64,000 nucleotides of DNA from positions 651,915 to 715,914 of the forward strand of contig NZ_BRCF01000001.1 in NCBI RefSeq assembly GCF_023707985.1, given 5' to 3'. The number at the start of each line of letters is the position of its first letter. Position 1 is the stretch's first letter. Origin of the DNA: Sporosarcina sp. NCCP-2716. GTDB taxonomy: Bacteria; Bacillota; Bacilli; Bacillales_A; Planococcaceae. This document shows positions 1-6,902 of the stretch, one piece after another. A program made the translations under genes and the position numbers. Below the pieces are notes generated by a model. That model was not told where the DNA came from. It worked only from the letters and a program-made list of their open reading frames with translations, and did not search any database.

Positions 1-51
1 TCCGTGCAGAAGGGGGAATGGATGCACGCAAACGTACAGGAAACCAATTGA

Positions 52-215
52 AGCGCCAGAGCCGGGGAAATTATCACGAATTTCCGGCAGACGAGGTGGA
101 GGTTCATCGAACATTCGGCGGATGCCTCCCGGTCGCCGCTGCCCGATTGTTACGCCATTCCTAAACCTGCGGGGCAACCCGGAGTCACAAACGGAATGAG
201 CAGGCAGCTGAATAC
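52..215 (+). ncRNA. glmS ribozyme (glucosamine-6-phosphate riboswitch)
   Basis: This is the self-cleaving glmS ribozyme in the 5' leader of glmS. The conserved cleavage-site segment AAGCGCCAGA is at 51-60, so cleavage is expected between 52 and 53. The core GACGAGGTGGAGGTTCATCG and the following TTCGGCGGATGCCTCCCGG block match the Bacillus ribozyme, and a P4-like stem (CATTCC paired with GGAATG, about 165-205) follows. In the known family, glucosamine-6-phosphate activates cleavage and the cut mRNA is degraded, giving feedback on GlmS. The 3' boundary is approximate. The promoter must lie outside the window or in the first 50 bases. Confidence 0.95.
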
Positions 216-225
216 TTGATACGGT

Positions 226-270
226 CCGGCAGCATGACTGCCAGGAAACCGGAACAGTTATGCTGACCGG
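226..270 (+). other. Hairpin between the glmS ribozyme and the glmS start
   Basis: An inverted repeat (CCGGCAGCATGACTG at 226-240, CAGTTATGCTGACCGG at 255-270) lies after the ribozyme and ends about 10 bases before the Shine-Dalgarno GGAGG at 281-285. It has no T-run, so it is not a terminator. It could stabilise the cleaved mRNA end or insulate the RBS; this is inference. Confidence 0.4.
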
Positions 271-292
271 CCGCTGAAGCGGAGGAAACAGC

Positions 293-2086
293 ATGTGCGG
301 AATTGTAGGCTATAACGGAAAGAACCAGGCGGCGGAAATTTTGCTGGCCGGCTTGGAAAAACTTGAATACCGAGGATATGACTCGGCCGGCATGGCTTTC
401 CAGACAGAGGACGGTTTAGTGCAATACAAAGAAAAAGGCCGGGTTGCAGATTTACGGAAGGCAGTGGATGGAAGTCTCGAGTCTTCTGTAGGGATCGGTC
501 ATACCCGCTGGGCGACCCATGGCGTGCCTGACCGGAAAAACTCGCATCCTCATCAGAGCGCAACCGGCCGTTTTACGCTCGTTCATAACGGTGTCATCGA
601 AAACTATGAGAAACTGAAAAACAGTTACTTGAAGGATGTTCCCTTTGCATCTGACACAGACACGGAAGTGATCGTGCAGCTCGTCGAGCATTTTGCTGAA
701 GAAGGGCTGATGACAGGCGAAGCGTTCCGGAAAGCACTGTCCCTTCTGCACGGCTCCTATGCGATCGCCCTGCTTGACGAACAGGCACCAGAAATGATCT
801 TTGTTGCGAAAAACCGGAGTCCTCTGCTCGTCGGAGTTAGTGAAGACTGCAATGTTGTTGCTTCGGACGCAATGGCGATGCTGCAGGTGACCGATCAGTT
901 CATCGAGCTGCATGACGGTGAAGTCGTCCTTCTCGGTCGTGGCGGGGTTACTATTGAAACACTCGAAGGTGAGAAAATCGAGCGGGCACCCTATACAGCC
1001 GAACTCGACATGAGCGATATCGAGAAAGGGACCTACCCGCATTACATGCTGAAAGAGATCGACGAACAGCCGGGTGTGATCCGCAAAATCATGGAAGCCT
1101 ACAGTACTGAAGACGGTACGCTTACCATTGAGCCGGCAATCCGCCAGGCGTTCCGACGTGCTGACCGTTTGTATATTATCGCGGCTGGAACGAGCTATCA
1201 TGCCGGATTGGTCGGTAAGGAGTATATTGAAAAACTTGCAGGCCTTCCTGCTGAAGTGCATATTTCCAGCGAATTTGGCTACAATATGCCGTTGCTTTCG
1301 GAGAAGCCGTTGTTCCTGTTCATCACTCAATCCGGGGAGACGGCCGACAGCCGACAAGTGCTTGTGAAAGTAAAGGCGCTCGGCTATCCGGCGATTACGA
1401 TGACGAACGTACCCGGTTCGACTCTTTCGCGCGAAGCGGACCATACGCTGCTGCTCCATGCAGGCCCGGAAATAGCAGTCGCCTCGACAAAAGCCTATAC
1501 AGCCCAGCTCGCTGTACTTGCCATTTCCGCTTATTGCCTGGGTGACGGGGCTTGCGACTTCGATCTGAAACAGGAACTTGGGATTGCAGCGAATGCCATC
1601 GAAACCTTGACGGACGCCAAGCAGGAGATGGAGTCACTGGCTGCAGAACTGCTGGACAACAAACGAAATGCATTCTTCCTCGGTCGCGGACTCGATTATT
1701 ACGTCAGTCTGGAAGGGGCTTTGAAACTGAAGGAAATTTCGTATATCCAGGCAGAAGGCTTTGCCGGCGGCGAACTGAAACACGGAACGATTGCACTGAT
1801 CGAAGAAGGCACACCGGTCATCGCGCTTGCCACACAGCGAAACGTCAGCGCCAACTTGCGCGGCAATGTCAAGGAAGTGACCGCCCGCGGTGCGAACGCC
1901 TGCATCATCTCGATGGAAGGCGACAGCGAACCGGGTGACCGGCTCATCCTGCCGCACATCCACGACTTGCTGACGCCGCTCGCGGCTGTCATCCCGCTTC
2001 AGCTGCTCAGCTACTATGCTTCCCTGCAGCGCGGCTGTGACGTCGACAAGCCGAGGAACTTGGCGAAGAGCGTCACAGTTGAATAA
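293..2086 (+). CDS. glmS: Glutamine-fructose-6-phosphate aminotransferase (isomerizing)
   Basis: GlmS makes glucosamine-6-phosphate from fructose-6-phosphate and glutamine, the first committed step to UDP-GlcNAc for peptidoglycan and teichoic acids. The 597-residue protein has the usual family length (about 600). It begins MCGIVGY, which exposes Cys2 as the glutaminase nucleophile once the initiator Met is removed. The class II amidotransferase domain covers about residues 1-230, with GHTRWATHG and HNGVIENY; two SIS isomerase domains follow, with SQSGETADS and STKAYTAQ. It ends in the conserved [12 protein letters not shown]. The start is fixed by GGAGG at 281-285. Expression is controlled by the upstream ribozyme, and a terminator follows at once, so it appears to be transcribed alone or as the last gene of an operon. 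Confidence 0.97.
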   Translation: MCGIVGYNGKNQAAEILLAGLEKLEYRGYDSAGMAFQTEDGLVQYKEKGRVADLRKAVDGSLESSVGIGHTRWATHGVPDRKNSHPHQSATGRFTLVHNGVIENYEKLKNSYLKDVPFASDTDTEVIVQLVEHFAEEGLMTGEAFRKALSLLHGSYAIALLDEQAPEMIFVAKNRSPLLVGVSEDCNVVASDAMAMLQVTDQFIELHDGEVVLLGRGGVTIETLEGEKIERAPYTAELDMSDIEKGTYPHYMLKEIDEQPGVIRKIMEAYSTEDGTLTIEPAIRQAFRRADRLYIIAAGTSYHAGLVGKEYIEKLAGLPAEVHISSEFGYNMPLLSEKPLFLFITQSGETADSRQVLVKVKALGYPAITMTNVPGSTLSREADHTLLLHAGPEIAVASTKAYTAQLAVLAISAYCLGDGACDFDLKQELGIAANAIETLTDAKQEMESLAAELLDNKRNAFFLGRGLDYYVSLEGALKLKEISYIQAEGFAGGELKHGTIALIEEGTPVIALATQRNVSANLRGNVKEVTARGANACIISMEGDSEPGDRLILPHIHDLLTPLAAVIPLQLLSYYASLQRGCDVDKPRNLAKSVTVE

Positions 2087-2103
2087 GGATCATCCAGTAA
2101 CAA

Positions 2104-2131
2104 CCCCATGCAAGTGTGCATGGGGTTTTTT
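2104..2131 (+). terminator. Rho-independent terminator of glmS
   Basis: Perfect 9-bp stem CCCCATGCA / TGCATGGGG with an AGTG loop, followed by TTTTTT. It begins 18 bases after the glmS stop. Confidence 0.93.
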
Positions 2132-2164
2132 CCTGATGTGCAAGTCGGTTGGGGATTCATTTTA

Positions 2165-2173
2165 TGGTATACT
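2165..2173 (+). promoter_or_regulatory. Extended -10 promoter for the DUF4181 gene
   Basis: TGGTATACT is an extended -10 element (TG-N-TATACT); the -35 is poor. Transcription would begin near 2180, inside the longest upstream reading frame, which supports the internal TTG start at 2251. Confidence 0.5.
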
Positions 2174-2250
2174 TTGGTAGACTTCCAGTACGATTTAAGC
2201 GGGGGGTCAGCATTTTGCAAAGTTTCTCCATTGGAAAGGAAGTGGTTGGA

Positions 2251-2736
2251 TTGGATAGATTCACGACCCTGGCGCTGCTCAGTATCGCGGGCATGGGATT
2301 GCTGTTTTACACAGTCGAGAAACTGTCCCGCAGGTGGCTTGGTGTCAAGAAAGGTGTATCGTTCGTCAGCCGTTCCGTCAATGACACCCACCGTAAGATC
2401 GACTGGACACTGCGGGCGCTGTTCATCTTCGGCCTCTTGTTCGGAGGGATTGTTTTTTCTGCAGTCCGATATGATTCCACGGCCTGGTTTTATATTTTCC
2501 TCGGCTATATAGTCACCACGAACTTCATACTCGAACTGATACGGGCCTTTTTCCAGAAGAAATACGGCGACGAGAAGAATGAATACAAGGTGACGCTGAT
2601 CCAGCTCTGCATGCTCTTGCTGTTCGCAATTGTGATTCTCTCCACAGAGTTTTTCGGACTGATCCCGTTGGATGGTTCCCGAGATCAGGCTGCCGGTTAC
2701 GTGGTAAGCTGGCAATTTGAAACTGAAAGTGACTGA
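2251..2736 (+). CDS. DUF4181-like membrane protein
   Basis: This is a small integral membrane protein of about 161 residues with no known function; the C-terminal part resembles the DUF4181 family of Bacillales (recognised from pattern only). Four hydrophobic segments are visible: one near the N terminus (LALLSIAGMGLLFY), two in the middle and one near residue 130 (LCMLLLFAIVILS), with a charged KKYGDEKNEYK loop before the last. The open frame extends upstream to an ATG at 2149, but a ribosome binding site (AAAGGAAG, 2235-2242) is placed 8 bases before TTG 2251 and the promoter lies between the two, so TTG is preferred. It stands alone between the glmS terminator and the next promoter. Confidence 0.6.
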   Translation: MDRFTTLALLSIAGMGLLFYTVEKLSRRWLGVKKGVSFVSRSVNDTHRKIDWTLRALFIFGLLFGGIVFSAVRYDSTAWFYIFLGYIVTTNFILELIRAFFQKKYGDEKNEYKVTLIQLCMLLLFAIVILSTEFFGLIPLDGSRDQAAGYVVSWQFETESD

Positions 2737-2762
2737 TGAATCGGAAAAAATGAAACAATTTA

Positions 2763-2791
2763 TTGACTTTCAGCGCGGCACCGTTTACGAT
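2763..2791 (+). promoter_or_regulatory. SigA-type promoter upstream of the leader ORF and RsgA-like gene
   Basis: TTGACT (2763-2768), 17-bp spacer, TACGAT (2786-2791). A transcript from here would begin near 2798 and run into the 21-codon ORF at 2824. Confidence 0.65.
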
Positions 2792-2823
2792 AGACCTAAC
2801 TTATTGGAAAGCAGGTGATCACT

Positions 2824-2889
2824 ATGGCGACATTCAACTTGCAAATTGTTAAATGGTTCGGTCCCATACTTTCACCTGCAGTGCGTTGA
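2824..2889 (+). CDS. 21-codon leader-like small ORF
   Basis: This short ORF is unrecognised. It has its own ribosome binding site (AGGTG, 2813-2817, 6 bases before ATG) and lies just downstream of a good promoter. The 21-residue product begins MATFNLQIVKW and ends LSPAVR; it is hydrophobic with two basic residues. A rho-independent hairpin (2921-2957) follows, and then the RsgA-like gene. The order promoter, small ORF, terminator, main gene is typical of transcription attenuation, in which translation of the small peptide decides read-through. No run of a single amino acid codon marks an obvious amino-acid sensor. It could instead be an independent small membrane peptide. Confidence 0.5.
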   Translation: MATFNLQIVKWFGPILSPAVR

Positions 2890-2920
2890 AATCTGGCACG
2901 TTTCTTCTGTTATGTGCGTG

Positions 2921-2957
2921 AAAGCATGGCGTCCGAGCCCTCGGATTGCATGCTTTT
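2921..2957 (+). terminator. Terminator/attenuator hairpin before the RsgA-like gene
   Basis: The arms AAGCATG..TCCGAG and CTCGGA..GCATGCTT pair around a CC loop, with a small internal mismatch, and run into TTTTTT. It lies between the 21-codon ORF and the RBS of the next gene, so full transcription of that gene requires read-through or another promoter. Confidence 0.7.
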
Positions 2958-2986
2958 TTACTTGCCCAAAAACAGGAGGAATCGAA

Positions 2987-4036
2987 TTGAATAGTTTACA
3001 AATGTATGGTTGGAACAATAGGCACGAAACAGATTGGGAGGAGTTGGACGGCAGGCAATGGCGGCCTGGCCGGGTCACTTCGGAACACCGTAACATGTAC
3101 ACCGTAATTACGGAAGACGGGGAATGGCTCTCGGTCTGTTCTGGTGCCATGCTGCACGGAGCTGATGACAGGCGGCATTACCCGGCGGTCGGCGACTGGG
3201 TGGCGGTCGAAAAGATGCCGGGTGAAGAGCGCGGCATAATCCATTGCATTCTGCCCCGAACTTCTATCTTCTCCCGTAAAGCAGCCGGGGAATCCGGCGG
3301 TGAGCAGCTGATTGCCGTTAACGTGGACCTCGTCTTTCTTGTGACCTCGATGAATGACGATTTCAACATCCGCAGGCTCGAACGGTATCTCGTTGCAGCC
3401 TACGAGTCGGGGGCTGTTCCGGTTGTTGTACTGACGAAATCGGATCTTTGCGAAGATCCCGCGCAGTACGCAGCTGAGGCAGCGGGCGTAGCGGCAGGAG
3501 CTGATATTCTTATCGTAAGCAGCCGCACAGGTGCCGGAATCGACCGTCTGCACAGTTTGCTGCAAGGCGGCAAGACCGCTGCGCTGCTCGGTTCATCCGG
3601 TGTCGGAAAGTCTTCGCTCGTCAATGCGATTTGCGGAGACGGGACGATGGCTGTCCAGAACATCCGTGATGACGATTCGAAAGGACGCCACACGACGACC
3701 CACCGGGAGCTGATCGCGCTGCCCGGCGGCGGTGTCCTTATCGACACGCCGGGAATGCGGGAATTCCAGCTGTGGAATGAAAGGGAAAGTGTCGACTCAA
3801 GCTTCACGGACATCGCTTCCTTGGCGGAGACGTGCAAGTTCAGCGACTGCGGGCATATTCAGGAGCCCGGCTGTGCGGTCCGCCGGGCGATCGGTGACGG
3901 TACATTGGAAGAAAGCCGATTCGCCAGTTATTTGAAACTCCAGCGGGAAATCGCCTACTTGGACCGCAAATCGGATTCCCAAGCCCGGCTGGCTGAACGG
4001 AAACGCTGGAAAGCGCTGACGAAAGCGAAGCGCTGA
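2987..4036 (+). CDS. rsgA: RsgA-family circularly permuted GTPase
   Basis: RsgA proteins are GTPases that act on the 30S ribosomal subunit during late assembly and dissociation. This 349-residue protein has the permuted motif order of the family: an N-terminal OB-like part with PAVGDWVAVE (about 60-70), the G4 motif as TKSD, then the P-loop GSSGVGKSSLVNAI, G3 as DTPG, and a C-terminal zinc-binding segment CKFSDCGHIQEPGC. The start is TTG 2987, 7 bases after AGGAGG (2974-2979); the open frame extends further upstream but through the attenuator hairpin. Bacillales usually carry a housekeeping rsgA in the prkC-rpe-thiN region, which is not this neighbourhood, so this is probably a second, accessory copy (inference). 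A bidirectional terminator follows. Confidence 0.85.
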   Translation: MNSLQMYGWNNRHETDWEELDGRQWRPGRVTSEHRNMYTVITEDGEWLSVCSGAMLHGADDRRHYPAVGDWVAVEKMPGEERGIIHCILPRTSIFSRKAAGESGGEQLIAVNVDLVFLVTSMNDDFNIRRLERYLVAAYESGAVPVVVLTKSDLCEDPAQYAAEAAGVAAGADILIVSSRTGAGIDRLHSLLQGGKTAALLGSSGVGKSSLVNAICGDGTMAVQNIRDDDSKGRHTTTHRELIALPGGGVLIDTPGMREFQLWNERESVDSSFTDIASLAETCKFSDCGHIQEPGCAVRRAIGDGTLEESRFASYLKLQREIAYLDRKSDSQARLAERKRWKALTKAKR

Positions 4037-4078
4037 CCGTTTCGTGCGCGGGGCGTGATTTACTGGAACGAAAAAAAA

Positions 4079-4117
4079 GACTGTGTCCGCATGCTCGGGA
4101 GCATCGCGGCACAGTCT
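4079..4117. terminator. Bidirectional terminator
   Basis: AGACTGTG..CCGC pairs with GCGG..CACAGTCT, with an A-run before and TCTTTT after. It serves the RsgA-like gene on the plus strand and the YjcZ-like gene on the minus strand. Confidence 0.85.
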
Positions 4118-4125
4118 CTTTTACA

Positions 4126-4335
4126 TTAGCAGTCTTTGTTGTGATGATGATTATTCGGCACATACGATGCACCGATGATGATCAACAAGATGAACAGCAC
4201 AACTAGGAGTGCAAATCCGCGTCCTCTGCCAAATCCGCTGCCACAATTTTGCGGTCCTCCGCACGGACCATAATATGGCTGGCCGCCATAGCCACCTTGA
4301 CCGCCGCACCCGCACAAATCCCATCCGTAGCCCAT
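4126..4335 (-). CDS. YjcZ-like tiny transmembrane protein
   Basis: A 69-residue protein with a Gly/Cys/Tyr-rich N-terminal half ([19 protein letters not shown]) and a single C-terminal membrane helix, [18 protein letters not shown], followed by a His-rich tail HHHNKDC. The [16 protein letters not shown] helix is the signature of the YjcZ/tiny transmembrane family of Bacillales, often annotated as sporulation-related. The start is the ATG at 4335, preceded by AAGGAGGC; an upstream in-frame ATG lacks a ribosome site. The Cys and His residues could bind metal, which is unproved. Monocistronic, with its 3' end at the shared terminator. Confidence 0.75.
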   Translation of the reverse strand: MGYGWDLCGCGGQGGYGGQPYYGPCGGPQNCGSGFGRGRGFALLVVLFILLIIIGASYVPNNHHHNKDC

Positions 4336-4543
4336 TAGTTCCGCCTCCTTTCTTCCAGGGCAGTGGAATGATGGCGGCATCTGCACTGCGATCCCGCCCC
4401 TTCCGAGCTGCCTATATGGTTAGAGTATGTAGCGGTCCGGGAATTGACAGGGACAAATGACCAGGGAGGCTGAGTTATTCATCATCCGCGGGAAATCCGG
4501 CGGCTGTCCGCGGCACAGTTTCATGAAGAAAGGGGACTGTAAG

Positions 4544-5059
4544 ATGAAACGTATTCTCATATTGGGTGTGTCAGCAGGTGCCGGCAAGTCGACATTTGCC
4601 CGTCAACTGGGGGAGAAGCTGGATATTCAGGTCTGCTACTTGGATGGCCTCAATTTCAAGGAGGGATGGGAAGAGGTGACGCGCGAATCGTTTGAGGAGG
4701 CACAGCGGGAAGCAGCCTCAGGTGATAAATGGATCATCGAAGGGAATTATTCGAGCACCTTGGCCTGCAGGGAGGACCGGGCGGATACGATCATCTATCT
4801 GGAATTGCCGCTTGCGCTCTGTCTGTATAGGGTTATGAAACGCCGTATTAGATACCACGGCAAAACAAGACATGAACTGGGCGGGGGCTGTCCGGAGAAA
4901 CTGGACCGGCAATTTGTCAGGTATATCATTACAACGTATGCGAGGCGGAAGAAATCGATGCGGAAACGGCTGGCCCACTATCAGCAGGAAGGGCGCACTG
5001 TGGTAACTTTGCAGTCCCGGCGTGAAATCCGGGAGTTTTTGAGGAGATTGGACTGCTGA
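4544..5059 (+). CDS. P-loop kinase of the adenylate-kinase/FlaR-like type
   Basis: A 171-residue P-loop NTPase resembling the small proteins annotated as AAA-family ATPases or DNA topology modulation protein FlaR. The N-terminal Walker A is GVSAGAGKSTFARQL; LDGLNF follows about residue 35 and IIEGNYSST about residue 70, then IIYLELPLALCLYRVMKRR, a lid-like Arg-rich segment (RIRYHGKTRHE) and RRKKSMRKRL. This layout matches nucleotide or small-molecule kinases, but the substrate is unknown. ATG 4544 is chosen because AAAGGGG lies just upstream; the frame remains open further 5' without a good RBS. It is followed by repeat array 1. Confidence 0.75.
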   Translation: MKRILILGVSAGAGKSTFARQLGEKLDIQVCYLDGLNFKEGWEEVTRESFEEAQREAASGDKWIIEGNYSSTLACREDRADTIIYLELPLALCLYRVMKRRIRYHGKTRHELGGGCPEKLDRQFVRYIITTYARRKKSMRKRLAHYQQEGRTVVTLQSRREIREFLRRLDC

Positions 5060-5090
5060 ATGGGGGAACTGTGCGGCTGCTGGCGTGGTT

Positions 5091-5391
5091 ATGAGCGGTT
5101 TTTTGGATTTATGAGCGGTTTCTGGGATTTATGAGCGATTTTCGCGATTTATGAGCGATTTTCCAGATTTATGAGCGATTTCTCAGTTTTATGAGCGCTT
5201 TCCGAGTTTTATGAGCGCTTTCCCTAGATTTATGAGCGAAACCCGCAATTCATGAGCGTTCCCCTAGATTTATGAGCGAAACCCGCAATTCATGAGCGTT
5301 TCCCTAGATTTATGAGCGAAACCCGCAATTCATGTGCGTTCCTCAAATTTTTTGAGCACCACCCCAGCTCCACAAGCACTCTCTCCCAATA
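5091..5391 (+). repeat. Tandem 20-nt TTTATGAGCG repeat, array 1 (15 units)
   Basis: Fifteen units with core ATGAGCG start at 5091, 5111, 5131, 5151, 5171, 5191, 5211, then (after one 21-nt step) 5232, 5252, 5272, 5292, 5312, 5332, 5352 and 5372. The last three are degenerate (ATGTGCG, TTGAGCACC, ACAAGCACT). Between the cores lie about 10 variable, mostly pyrimidine-rich bases ending in TTT. From 5232 the units alternate as a 40-bp pair repeated about 2.5 times. The array fills the gap between the kinase gene and the terminator at 5391; no protein-coding gene is evident there. See arrays at 19229, 34204 and 46458. Confidence 0.95.
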
Positions 5392-5420
5392 AAAAAAGAG
5401 CAGCCGCGGCTGCTCTTTTT
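5391..5420. terminator. Bidirectional terminator
   Basis: AAAAAGAGCAGCC paired with GGCTGCTCTTTTT. It terminates the minus-strand squalene/phytoene synthase-like gene and would also stop plus-strand transcription leaving array 1. Confidence 0.9.
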
Positions 5421-6241
5421 CAATCTGTCTCGTTCAAGATCGCTTCCACTGTTTCATTCACTTCATCGCGCTTCATCTTTTCCTCGCCACGCTCCATGGC
5501 GGAGAGGGTCTTCTTGGCGAGGGCCAGCGGGATCTTGCAGAAGAGGATGATGTTCTTCGTCTGGATCGACTTCATGTATTCATCCGCCATTGCGAGGTTC
5601 GCTTTGGCGTAGTCGAATAAGTCTTCACGTGTCCAGCCTTCAGGTAGGAATCGGACACCGCGTTCGGCGTCTTCGTCCTGGTTGCGCAGCATGTTGACGG
5701 CCTGCAGCCCGCGGCCGTAGCCGATCGCGAGTTCGCGGTCGGTCACCGTGCCGTCGTATGCTTCCCATATGTCGGACAGCATGACGCCGACCAGACCGGC
5801 GACATAATACGTGTAATCGTCCAAGTCTTCCTTCGTTTCGATCTGGAAGTCACGCTCGACCCATTTGGCCATCCCGTCCGCCATGATAGCTGTGACGTCC
5901 CGTACGTTGTCATACAGATCGGGCGGGCAGACGGCGAGCCAGTCAGCGAGACGGCGAGTCACTTCCGGCAGACTGTCTTCTGCGCCGTCCAACAGAGCGG
6001 CATAAGCGGAAGCGTCGAAACCTTCGCGCAGCAGCTCGGCGGTCGCGCGCAGTAATGCTGTCTTTTTGGATGAGTCCATCTGCTCATGGTCTTCGATCTC
6101 ATCGATGGCGCGCAAGCATAAGTACGCAGAGCCTACTGTTTTGCGCAATGTCGGTTTCAATAGTTTGATCGGTATGTAGAACGTGCGGCTCGTCTCTTTC
6201 AGAACACGCATCGCGTCTTTTTGCAATGTCGCTTCACTCAT
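5420..6241 (-). CDS. Squalene/phytoene synthase family protein
   Basis: A 273-residue member of the trans-isoprenyl diphosphate synthase (squalene/phytoene synthase) family, which joins two prenyl diphosphates head-to-head or, in YisP-like members, acts on farnesyl diphosphate. SRTFYIPI near the N terminus and the first aspartate motif in LRAIDEIEDH are clear; the second, NMLRNQDEDAERG, is present in slightly altered form. GVMLSD and GLQAVNMLR match the substrate pocket helices. The ATG at 6241 follows AGAAGG; an upstream ATG at 6295 has no RBS. No carotenoid desaturase lies nearby, so the product cannot be named. A lone squalene synthase-like enzyme for hopanoid or membrane-lipid formation is possible. 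Confidence 0.8.
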   Translation of the reverse strand: MSEATLQKDAMRVLKETSRTFYIPIKLLKPTLRKTVGSAYLCLRAIDEIEDHEQMDSSKKTALLRATAELLREGFDASAYAALLDGAEDSLPEVTRRLADWLAVCPPDLYDNVRDVTAIMADGMAKWVERDFQIETKEDLDDYTYYVAGLVGVMLSDIWEAYDGTVTDRELAIGYGRGLQAVNMLRNQDEDAERGVRFLPEGWTREDLFDYAKANLAMADEYMKSIQTKNIILFCKIPLALAKKTLSAMERGEEKMKRDEVNETVEAILNETD

Positions 6242-6433
6242 ATCCAAATCCTTCTTTCCTTCATACTCAGTTTCCTCTGCACTTGCCTCTATCATACCGG
6301 TTCCGCTGCCGCTAATCCATTAAAAAGGTGCGTCCGCCTGATGACCCGGTCCCGGCCCGCTTTGGTGCCCGGACAGAACAGACGGAAATCCGGACAGTTT
6401 CCGCGCGATTTCCGCCATTATACGCACGGGACC

Positions 6434-6462
6434 TTGAATTCAAAGGAATGCCGCCGTACACT
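6434..6462 (+). promoter_or_regulatory. SigA-type promoter for the thioredoxin-ABC operon
   Basis: TTGAAT (6434-6439), 17-bp spacer, TACACT (6457-6462). It lies 65 bases before the thioredoxin-like start in a 285-base gap that otherwise shows no gene. Confidence 0.6.
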
Positions 6463-6526
6463 GTATCTAGTATTCAGAAAGTTTTCAACATTGGGCGTAC
6501 CGTCCTTACAAACAGGAGGAATCATA

Positions 6527-6868
6527 ATGGGAGAATTACAGCAAGTTTCCAAAGAACAGTTTAACGAAGAAGTGCTGAACAGCAGCGTTCCCGTACTTAT
6601 CGACTTCACGACCGACGGCTGCGGACCGTGCGAGCTGGTGGTGCCCATCCTGAAGACGATCGGTGAAAAGTATGGCGATGACCTCAAAATCATCCAGCAC
6701 AATGTAGACTTCGATGACCTCGTGAACGAGGCGAACGAGCACATCAAGACCTATGACGTCATGGCGTTTCCGACGCTGGTCCTTGTTAAGGACGGCAAAC
6801 AGGTCGACAGCATCCTCGGCATTTATGATCCTGAGGAAATCGAGCGCCGCGTGAAACAAGTATTGTAA
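6527..6868 (+). CDS. Thioredoxin family protein (CGPC)
   Basis: A 113-residue cytoplasmic thioredoxin. VLIDFTTDGCGPCELVVP carries the redox-active CGPC, and AFPTLVLVKDGK holds the cis-proline and the following beta strand. It lacks the tryptophan of the common WCGPC (here GCGPC), so it is probably a paralogue and not the housekeeping TrxA. Start ATG 6527 follows AGGAGG at 7 bases. It is the first gene before two ABC half-exporters 34 bases downstream, suggesting a shared transcript and perhaps a thiol-linked function, which is inference. Confidence 0.85.
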   Translation: MGELQQVSKEQFNEEVLNSSVPVLIDFTTDGCGPCELVVPILKTIGEKYGDDLKIIQHNVDFDDLVNEANEHIKTYDVMAFPTLVLVKDGKQVDSILGIYDPEEIERRVKQVL

Positions 6869-6902
6869 CAACGGTGTTTCTGATGAAAGGGTGTGAGCCA
6901 TC

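Noticed and set aside
5091..5391. CRISPR-like tandem repeat
   Set aside because: The repeat core is about 10 bases with about 10-base variable parts, far below CRISPR repeat and spacer lengths, and there are no cas genes in the window.
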